7,088 nt of DNA from an uncultured Porphyromonadaceae bacterium (GTDB lineage: Bacteria > Bacteroidota > Bacteroidia > Bacteroidales > Muribaculaceae): positions 1 to 7,088 of the forward strand of contig USGZ01000082.1 in assembly GCA_900554265.1 (NCBI GenBank). The letters are read 5' to 3'. A program made the position numbers and the translations under genes. A model generated the notes under the pieces. That model saw only the letters and a program-made list of their open reading frames with translations, was not told where the DNA came from and searched no databases. Shown here piece after piece: positions 1 through 6,429 of the stretch (within the stretch, counting starts at the first letter, position 1; the number at the start of each line of letters is the position of its first letter).

Positions 1-2841
1 GAGGGTCCAGCGCTTGCCGGGCCCAAGGGCGGCCACGAGGCGCACCGTCCCTTTCTCAGTATATTTCAGCGCGTTGGAGAGCAGATTATCCACTATGTGC
101 CCGAGTATTTCCGGGTCCGCGCATACCTCCGGCATATCCGGAGCCACATAGGTCTCCAGCGCCAGGCCCTTGAACTTGGCCAGCATGGCGTACTCCTCGG
201 CCTTGACGCGCAGGAATTCGCCGGGGTCCAGGGGGCGCACGCGCAGATGCGGTCCGAGGCGCGTCTCCGTACGCAGTTCGAGCATCTCCCCGAGCATGTC
301 CATGGCCTTGTCGATGCCGCTGCGGGCCTGCAGCAGATTGCTCCGGACGCTCTCGGAAAGGTCCTTCTCCATCTCGATATTAAGCAGAGGGCTCTTGATT
401 AGGGAGATAGGGGTGCGGATATCGTGGGCGACCGCGGCGAAGGACTCTATCTGTCCCTCGATTTTCTTCTCGCGCCGGTAGTGCCGTATGTAGCTGGCAA
501 GGAAGGCGACAAGGGCTGCGGACAAAAGCAGATAGATGATTTTGGCCCACCATGTAAGCCACAGCGGAGGCCGCACGCTTATGTCGAGGCTGCGCGTGCC
601 GAGTTCCTCGCCGGTATAGAGGTCGACGGCGCGTACTCGGAAGGTATAATCGCCCGGCGGAAGGTCGCGGTAGCGGGCCTCGTAGTCCGGAGCGGGCTGC
701 CAGCGGCGGTCGTGGCCGTCGAGTCGGTAGCTGAAACCGATTCGCCGCGGAGAGGTATAGTTGAGGATGTCGAAGCGCAGGTCGAAGCTGTTGCGGTCGT
801 GGTCAAGGACGAGTCTGTCCGTCAGGTCGATATTGGTGCGCAGGCTGTAGCCTTCGGCGCCGGGGGTAATGCTCGTATCGTTCTGGCGGAAGTCCGTGAA
901 GTGGATTTCCCGGCCGGGGCGCAGGGCCATCTCCTCCTCAGGATAGAACACCAGGCAGCCGTCCGCCGTTCCGAGGACTATGGCGCCGTCGGAGGCGCGG
1001 AAGCCGGTATTGGGATTGAAGGAACCGCGTCCGTCTCCGCTGCTGAAAGTGAGCTTGGCTAGACGGTCTGTATCCGGGTCGAGGCGGTAGAGTTCAGTCT
1101 CCGTGCTGATCCATAGGGCGCCGGAATTGTCCTGCACGATGTTGTAGACGGAGTTGGACGAGAGGCCGTCGGCCGTAGTATAGCGGCGCGCGCTTCCGGT
1201 GGTCTTGTCGAAGGATATGAGGCCGTCGCCGGTGGTGCCGACCCATAAGCTGCCGTTTCGCGGGTCGTCCAGCACGCAACGCGCCGGATAGCGGACCTCG
1301 ATGCTGTCGTAGCGCCGCGTCCATTCGAAGGCGTCGGTCGCCGGATTGTAGCGCCCGATACCCATATTGCCGGCGAAGAGCAGACGCCCGTCGGCGTCCG
1401 GAACGATGGCCGACACGCAGTCCTCGCCGTAGTAGCGGTAGCTGTCCGTCGCCGGGTCGTAGCGGGTGATGTCGCCGTTGATGCCGCCCATCCACATTTC
1501 CCCGTTCGCGTCGCGGGCGATTGCGAAGACGCACTCGGTTGCCACACCGGCATTCCCGCCGTGGCGACGCACCGGCAGCGTCCTTGCCGTACCCTGCGCG
1601 GGGTCGATGATGCTCACGCCGTTGCCGTACGACCCGACCCAGATTCTGCCGTCGGAGTCCTCACAGACGTTGAGAATCACGTTAGCGGTGCTGTCCGGAT
1701 TCTGCAGGAAGTTCTCCCACTGTCCGCTGCGGCGGCGGTAGCGGTTGAGGCCCTTGTCGGTACCTATCCAGAAGTCGCCGTTCGAGTCCTCGAGGATGGC
1801 GTTGGCGTAGTCCGACATACGCCCCTGGGCACCTGCCCGCAGGGTGGCGGCGGGATGGCGCGAGGGCGGAATATAGGTTATGCCCTTGTGGCTTGTGGCT
1901 ACCCAGAGGCCGCGTCCGGCGTCGACGAATACGTCGGTTATGGTGTTGCCGCTCAGGGAGGGTCCTTCGTTCTGGTCGTCGGTATAGCGGCGCAGGGGCC
2001 GTGAGTGGCGGCTGTCGACGAGGTAGACCCCGGCCCCGTCGATACCTGCCAGGAGGCTGTCGGTGCCTATGGGTTCGAGGGCATTGACCGGCAGAGAGGG
2101 AATCCCCTCAAATGCCTGACGCACCGCGCCGCCCGACAGAGGAGCGGAATATACCCCGCGCGAGAAGGTGCCTATATAGAGCTTGCCGTCGCTGACGGCA
2201 AGCGACTTGACGTAGAGGCTCCGGCTGTCCGGCAGCAACGTGGCGCTGTAGCCCCGCGAGAGGTCGACGGCATAGACGCCCGCATCAGTGCCGGCGTAGA
2301 CGGTCCCGTCCTCCGGCCGGATGATTGCCGTGACCAGGCGCCCGTCGAGGGCCAGCAGTTCCGGTTCGAAGACTCCGGAAGCATTGCGCCGCAGGCCGTA
2401 GAGTCCCTTGTTGGTGGCGAGAAGAACACAGTCGCCGGCGAAGGCGAAGCCGTAGATGCGCGCTTCGCTGTCCGCGAACTCGTATTCGCGCACGAAGCGG
2501 TCCGCCGCGCGGTCGTAGCGGTAGAGGTCGCCGGACATCTGCGCCACCCACATGGCGCCGGTGCTGTCAGGCATCAGTGTCGTGGCCCAGAGGATATGGT
2601 CGATGCTTTCGCGCCGGGCGTCCAGGGCATAGTGGCGCGTACGGTGCCCGTCGAAGCGGTCGAGGCCCGCGTTGGAGTATATCCATATGTAGCCTACGCT
2701 ATCCTGGCTGAGCTTGTAGACCTGGCGGCTGGAAAGGCCGTCGCGCACGTTGAGGTGACGAGTTCCCTGCACGCTGGCGAAAGCCCCGGAAGCGACGGAA
2801 AGTACAGAAAGCACAAAAAGCAGAAGGCGCTGGAATATCAT
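1..2841 (-). CDS. Hybrid-two-component-type periplasmic sensor histidine kinase (3' end outside window)
   Basis: This is an inner-membrane sensor kinase of the Bacteroidetes HTCS type, which bind a glycan breakdown product in the periplasm and control nearby polysaccharide-use genes. The frame is open for 947 codons from ATG at 2839-2841 to the left edge. A GTG two codons upstream is an alternative start. Residues 1-22 form a signal peptide ending AFA. Residues 29-680 carry about 14 Reg_prop blades, opening with HLNVRDGLSS. Blade tryptophans at 53, 98, 313, 358, 401, 450, 533 and 577 are often about 45 apart, as expected for two seven-bladed propellers. A Y_Y_Y domain spans about 685-756 (FSYRLDG, LPPGDYTFRVRAVD). 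One membrane helix lies at 761-783. The H-box AHDIRTP has its phospho-acceptor at His806, and the N-box DNLLSNALKYT begins at Asp918. The rest of the ATPase domain, and any receiver and AraC domains, lie outside. It has its own promoter and is separated from the upstream gene by a terminator. The family call is sure; the ligand is unknown. Confidence 0.93.
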   Translation of the reverse strand, partial: MIFQRLLLFVLSVLSVASGAFASVQGTRHLNVRDGLSSRQVYKLSQDSVGYIWIYSNAGLDRFDGHRTRHYALDARRESIDHILWATTLMPDSTGAMWVAQMSGDLYRYDRAADRFVREYEFADSEARIYGFAFAGDCVLLATNKGLYGLRRNASGVFEPELLALDGRLVTAIIRPEDGTVYAGTDAGVYAVDLSRGYSATLLPDSRSLYVKSLAVSDGKLYIGTFSRGVYSAPLSGGAVRQAFEGIPSLPVNALEPIGTDSLLAGIDGAGVYLVDSRHSRPLRRYTDDQNEGPSLSGNTITDVFVDAGRGLWVATSHKGITYIPPSRHPAATLRAGAQGRMSDYANAILEDSNGDFWIGTDKGLNRYRRRSGQWENFLQNPDSTANVILNVCEDSDGRIWVGSYGNGVSIIDPAQGTARTLPVRRHGGNAGVATECVFAIARDANGEMWMGGINGDITRYDPATDSYRYYGEDCVSAIVPDADGRLLFAGNMGIGRYNPATDAFEWTRRYDSIEVRYPARCVLDDPRNGSLWVGTTGDGLISFDKTTGSARRYTTADGLSSNSVYNIVQDNSGALWISTETELYRLDPDTDRLAKLTFSSGDGRGSFNPNTGFRASDGAIVLGTADGCLVFYPEEEMALRPGREIHFTDFRQNDTSITPGAEGYSLRTNIDLTDRLVLDHDRNSFDLRFDILNYTSPRRIGFSYRLDGHDRRWQPAPDYEARYRDLPPGDYTFRVRAVDLYTGEELGTRSLDISVRPPLWLTWWAKIIYLLLSAALVAFLASYIRHYRREKKIEGQIESFAAVAHDIRTPISLIKSPLLNIEMEKDLSESVRSNLLQARSGIDKAMDMLGEMLELRTETRLGPHLRVRPLDPGEFLRVKAEEYAMLAKFKGLALETYVAPDMPEVCADPEILGHIVDNLLSNALKYTEKGTVRLVAALGPGKRWTL

Positions 2842-2895
2842 TTCCACGGTATTCGGATTAAGATCATGATGGCGCGGTTAGGAAAGACGCCGATA

Positions 2896-2903
2896 CAAAG
2901 TTA
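2896..2903 (-). promoter_or_regulatory. Bacteroidetes -7 promoter element for the sensor kinase gene
   Basis: On the minus strand the sequence TAACTTTG matches the Bacteroidetes primary sigma factor -7 consensus TAnnTTTG exactly. Transcription starting a few bases downstream would leave a leader of roughly 45-50 bases before the ATG at 2841. The -33 element (TTTG) is poor. The nearest candidates are a TTG at 2926-2928, 22 bases upstream of the element, and a TTTG that is too close at 12 bases. A weak -33 fits a low-level or regulated sensor gene. That the promoter serves this gene is inferred from its position. Confidence 0.72.
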
Positions 2904-2906
2904 AGA

Positions 2907-2925
2907 CTTTTTCCGCAAAAAGCGG
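2907..2925. repeat. Two overlapping short inverted repeats inside the kinase promoter
   Basis: CTTTTT and AAAAAG flank a CCGC centre at 2907-2922, giving 6 bp arms and a 4 base centre. The same bases also form CCGC-AAAAA-GCGG at 2913-2925, with 4 bp arms and a 5 base loop. The two cannot form at once. They lie between the -7 element and the possible -33 element, where a regulator could act. They are not followed by a T-run in either direction, so they are not terminators. A role as operator is inference, and short symmetric A/T tracts can arise by chance. Confidence 0.35.
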
Positions 2926-2946
2926 CAATAGCCGGTTTCTTTTCAG

Positions 2947-2981
2947 AAAAAAGCCCTTCGCACGCGGCGGTGCGAAGGGCT
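2947..2981 (-). terminator. Strong rho-independent terminator after the lipoprotein gene
   Basis: Arms at 2952-2963 and 2970-2981 pair perfectly over 12 bp (AGCCCTTCGCAC with GTGCGAAGGGCT) around a 6 base loop. On the minus strand the hairpin is followed by six Ts at 2947-2952, the innermost of which overlaps the base of the stem. It starts 22 bases after the TAA of the lipoprotein gene. The plus strand has no T-run after the hairpin, so it acts in one direction. It separates the surface-protein operon from the kinase gene, which has its own promoter 43 bases further on. Confidence 0.93.
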
Positions 2982-3003
2982 CTATGGAGGATAAGTTCTT
3001 ATC

Positions 3004-6000
3004 TTAATAGCAGACGGTGCGGATAAAAGCCGCATCGGAAGAATAGCCGGTTCGGGTCGTGCTGTTGTGGGGAGTTTTGGAATATGCTGAATTGCGTTCA
3101 TCCACAGCCGAATTCGAGAAGCCCTCGAAACCCATGGAGTGGAAATTGATATCGAAGGAGGACGACATGTTCACCTTGAAAACTGTCTGGCCGTTGATTT
3201 TGATGAAATTGCCGTTTGCATCCTTCTCATAGATGTCGTCGGGCTGGTCGTAGAATGTCCTGCACCAGTATAAAGCGCCGGGACGACGGTAGATATCGCT
3301 GAAAAGAGGCTGGTCGCCAAAGGCATGATAAGAACTGCGGCTGGCATAGCGCAGGAAGCCTTCGGGGTCATTATTGGCCGACCAGCCGCTGGCCATACGC
3401 GACTTGCGGCGTCCGTGGGCGGCCTTGCCTATCGGTAGGAATACTGTCCGGCAGTTGGTGCTGTTGTAGACGAACACGCCGAGCATTCCCTTGTCGGTAT
3501 TGGATCCGTCGTCCGTTATATTCAGATTGTCGTAGCCTACAGCCTGATGCAGACCCGTGATACAGCCTCCGGAGCCCTCTCCGTAGAGAATGCCGTAGGC
3601 CTTCTTGATAGGGAAATTCAGGTTATTGCCCACACTGGCAATGCTGTAGAAATCATCCTTACAGTCGGCGATGCGCTCGTTCTGGTTTGCTATCGACCAG
3701 GTATAGAAGCGGCTCTTCGGATTCTTGCCTGTATCGTCGGGCTTGAAAATCAGAGTCGTCCAGTTGGCTGTTGTCTCTGTACCGCTGGGATAACGCACAT
3801 GGAGGGCGCTGGTGGGACTGGATGTCTCATCCTGGTAATGATATACCGGATTGCTGGACGAAAGAATGGCCGTATGGCTCGCGCGCCGGAACATGCCTCC
3901 TTCCTGCAAGGGGGTAACGGGATACTGGGCGTAATTGTCGGCGTCGAAGTAAGCCACATTCGAGTGCCTCCACCTTATGCCGGAACCGGTTACGATTTCG
4001 ACCGGTTCCATACCTACCCAGCAGAAGATATCGTGCTCGCAGGTAAAATTATTGTAGCGCACGCGCACTATGGCGTAGCCGCTCTGCGCGCCCTTAAAAT
4101 TGATATTGAAGTCGATGGGGCATTCGGAGTCGCCCTCGATGCGGCGCACGTCTGACTGCAGCTGGTCGGAGTTCAGACCTGTACCTTCCACCGTCGACGA
4201 AAGCGTGATGATGGGGTCGGACTCGGTAATGACCTCGGCGCTCCAGCGGCCTACTGACTTGAAGGTACGGAAGGTATTGGTTCCGTCCTCGGCGAGATTC
4301 ATCAGCGTTACGTGGAAGGGCTTACTGCTGCCGGCCTTGCGCCATACGCCCTTGGGATTGACGATACGGCGTACCTGGATGATTTCGAGGTCGAAATGCT
4401 TCTTCTGAAAGTCCTCGCTCGATCCGGCTGGACGCACCATAGCCGTAAAGCGCACGGTCATCTTACGCGGATAGGAGATATAGGGATTATTGCCGGTAAA
4501 GCCCGTCTTGGTCACCAGCTCCTTGGCGCGCGTATACAGGGGAATTCGGAATATGCGCTCCGTAGCCGTCGAGTCGCTGGCTCCTTCGGCTTTGTTCCAT
4601 TTGTTTACCGCGACGGTATAAATGCCGTCGGAACTCAGTGTGGGGTCAGTCGCCGCAGTTTGAGGCAGACTCATATACGTACGGTTTCCCTTGTTATTGT
4701 CTATGTAGTGATCCTTATTATATTTCAGCGCCGTGGTGGAGCCCAGCTGCCAGGACTGCATGTTGTCGTCGGGATTCAGACGTAGCAGTGTGGTCTTGCG
4801 GAGGGACAGGAACGAGGTCCACGGGCCATTCGCATTATCAACCAGACCGGTATTGTTGAATACGGGATTACCTTCTACATTATGGCCTATCGGCGAAGGA
4901 AAGGTTTCCGTGCCGTTGCCCCAGGGTCCCCAGTCGGTAAAGCCGCTTTCGCTTGTCGAGATTATCTCAGCCTGGAGCCCGAAGTCATTGTCCATCTCGC
5001 CTACGACTTTCACCGAGGCGTACATGGACTTGTTGTAGAGATAGGAAATGTACTGCGGCGAGGTAGTGACTATGCCCGGCTCCTCGCGGTAGTCGATGTG
5101 CCAGTCGTAGTCGTTGGCGTTGCCGCGGAGCTTGAGGGTGAGCTTGTAGTGGGTGTTGCGGACGGCGTTGTAGTCCGTCGAGGTATCCTGACCGAGCATG
5201 AAGCGGTACTTAATCCATCCGGCGGAAACCTCGCCATAAGGAGTCAGCAGGTGGTAGTAGCCGCGGACTTCGACGTAGGTGCCGTAGGACTTGTGGTCCT
5301 TCCAGCCGGAGGTGAGGTCGTCGGGCTTGGGCGAGGGAAATGCTATGGTCTTGTCGTCGTAGCTCTGGCGCTTGTCCTTGCCGGTGCCCTGCATGTTCTC
5401 GTAGAAGTAGAGCGAGCGCGAGGTATGGGCATGGCGGTCGTTGTCGACGCTCAGCCCGGGAATATCAGTCGGGCCGCCGGCAGTATGGTTGCCGTTGCAG
5501 ACGTGGTAGTAATCTTCAGGAATCAGCAGCGAGAGATTGTCGATTTTCTGTACATGGTCCACGCCGCCCCAGTATATGAGGCCGTTGTCGATATTGTAGC
5601 GCTGGCGGGAATCGGCAATCTGAGTCGGGTCATCGTCCGGCCATCCCGGATGGTTGGGCTTGCCGAGGTAGCACTGCTTGGGAATGTCGCAAATCATTAT
5701 CGTGTCGATGAACACGTAGACGTTGTCGAACAGTTCGGAGCCGTCGAAGGATACGGTAACCTTCGACGCCAGGCGGCGCATCCAGCAGTGGAGCTGCTGA
5801 ACGCGGTTGTCGCGCACGGTCACGGCGATAGGAGCGTCGTCCGTGGCGTCGCGATGCTGCCCGATGGAGAAGATGCCGAACATCTCGCGGTTGTTGCTGA
5901 TGTTGGTGCTGTCCCAGGCGCAGCTTATGTTCTTGAGGCGCTCGCGGGTGCTGATGTCCTTGCCGTCGAAGCCGGCCACGTTGGCCACGCCGTAGATAAA

Positions 6001-6429
6001 GTACTCGGCTGAGGGCAGGTTGAGATCGAACTTGAGCTTTCCGGCGGCATCGTCGCCGAGGTTGCTCTCTCCGGGCAGGCGGTTGTCGCTGTTCGAGGAA
6101 TAGCTCACGTTGGAAATCCCGGCGGGAGTCTGGTTGGCGCCGTTGCGGCGGATCTGATATTTTCCGCGCAGGGAGCCGTCCCTGTTGTAGATTACCATCC
6201 AGAAATTGTCCATGTCCTGGATAGCGGTGCCGGACTGGTCGGTCAGGGCGCGGCTGTTGAGCTGGATAGCCGTTTCGGTGTCGAAATTGATTTCCACCGG
6301 TACAGTAACGGGCGTGCCGTCCATGATGCCGCCCATGCCGGGGTCAAAATCATCCTCACAGCTCCAGAGTACCGCTATGGCGAACAGAGCGGCGAGGCTA
6401 TATAAGAGTTTTTCAAGATTCCGTTGCAT
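3004..6429 (-). CDS. Large surface lipoprotein, fimbrillin-like DUF4906-type, with FISUMP-like C-terminus
   Basis: This is a 1141-residue exported lipoprotein, probably an adhesin or fimbria-related surface protein; no enzyme motif is visible. Residues 1-23 are a lipoprotein signal peptide with lipobox LWSC, and Cys24 is followed by EDDFD, an acidic stretch like the Bacteroidetes lipoprotein export signal that sends proteins to the outer face of the outer membrane. Residues 41-450 resemble fimbrillin-like/DUF4906 proteins: YFIYGVANV at 143-151, MRRLASKVTVSFD at 217-229, and NTHYKLTLKLRGNANDYDWH near 425-444. Residues about 460-810 look like beta-rich Ig-type modules, without a family I can name. 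Residues 840-1141 resemble the C-terminal domain of such proteins (VFLPIGKAAHGRRK, GFLRYAS, SDIYRRPGALYW), with a FISUMP-like ending (AFIRTVCY). The ATG at 6427-6429 is supported by a Shine-Dalgarno sequence and the signal peptide. Its first 17 bases overlap the upstream gene. Codon use changes near residue 480. The lipoprotein and family-level calls are good; the exact function is unknown. Confidence 0.85.
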   Translation of the reverse strand: MQRNLEKLLYSLAALFAIAVLWSCEDDFDPGMGGIMDGTPVTVPVEINFDTETAIQLNSRALTDQSGTAIQDMDNFWMVIYNRDGSLRGKYQIRRNGANQTPAGISNVSYSSNSDNRLPGESNLGDDAAGKLKFDLNLPSAEYFIYGVANVAGFDGKDISTRERLKNISCAWDSTNISNNREMFGIFSIGQHRDATDDAPIAVTVRDNRVQQLHCWMRRLASKVTVSFDGSELFDNVYVFIDTIMICDIPKQCYLGKPNHPGWPDDDPTQIADSRQRYNIDNGLIYWGGVDHVQKIDNLSLLIPEDYYHVCNGNHTAGGPTDIPGLSVDNDRHAHTSRSLYFYENMQGTGKDKRQSYDDKTIAFPSPKPDDLTSGWKDHKSYGTYVEVRGYYHLLTPYGEVSAGWIKYRFMLGQDTSTDYNAVRNTHYKLTLKLRGNANDYDWHIDYREEPGIVTTSPQYISYLYNKSMYASVKVVGEMDNDFGLQAEIISTSESGFTDWGPWGNGTETFPSPIGHNVEGNPVFNNTGLVDNANGPWTSFLSLRKTTLLRLNPDDNMQSWQLGSTTALKYNKDHYIDNNKGNRTYMSLPQTAATDPTLSSDGIYTVAVNKWNKAEGASDSTATERIFRIPLYTRAKELVTKTGFTGNNPYISYPRKMTVRFTAMVRPAGSSEDFQKKHFDLEIIQVRRIVNPKGVWRKAGSSKPFHVTLMNLAEDGTNTFRTFKSVGRWSAEVITESDPIITLSSTVEGTGLNSDQLQSDVRRIEGDSECPIDFNINFKGAQSGYAIVRVRYNNFTCEHDIFCWVGMEPVEIVTGSGIRWRHSNVAYFDADNYAQYPVTPLQEGGMFRRASHTAILSSSNPVYHYQDETSSPTSALHVRYPSGTETTANWTTLIFKPDDTGKNPKSRFYTWSIANQNERIADCKDDFYSIASVGNNLNFPIKKAYGILYGEGSGGCITGLHQAVGYDNLNITDDGSNTDKGMLGVFVYNSTNCRTVFLPIGKAAHGRRKSRMASGWSANNDPEGFLRYASRSSYHAFGDQPLFSDIYRRPGALYWCRTFYDQPDDIYEKDANGNFIKINGQTVFKVNMSSSFDINFHSMGFEGFSNSAVDERNSAYSKTPHNSTTRTGYSSDAAFIRTVCY

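Noticed and set aside
424..1062. Plus-strand open frame of 212 codons opposite the Y_Y_Y and membrane region of the kinase
   Set aside because: The minus-strand frame here encodes clear Y_Y_Y, membrane and H-box segments, and the plus frame has only low-complexity Val/Ala/Glu-rich sequence.
1059..1553. Minus-strand open frames of 146-164 codons in other frames within the kinase gene
   Set aside because: They are Thr/Ser/Arg-rich frame-shifted readings of the propeller blades. The correct frame is continuous across the region without a frameshift.
2005..2904. Plus-strand open frame of 299 codons opposite the kinase N-terminus
   Set aside because: It is a shadow of the propeller-coding frame and would run through the kinase promoter and start. 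Its composition is typical of antisense translation and no motif is visible.
2947..2981. Hairpin as a bidirectional terminator or attachment site
   Set aside because: Only the minus-strand reading ends in a T-run, and there is no integrase gene, tRNA gene or duplicated flank to suggest an attachment site.
4882..6012. Long plus-strand open frame of 376 codons opposite the lipoprotein gene
   Set aside because: It is rich in Val, Ala and Gly with no recognisable domain, as expected from reading the antisense of GAC, CAC, TAC and GCC codons in GC-rich DNA. The minus-strand frame has a signal peptide and family motifs.
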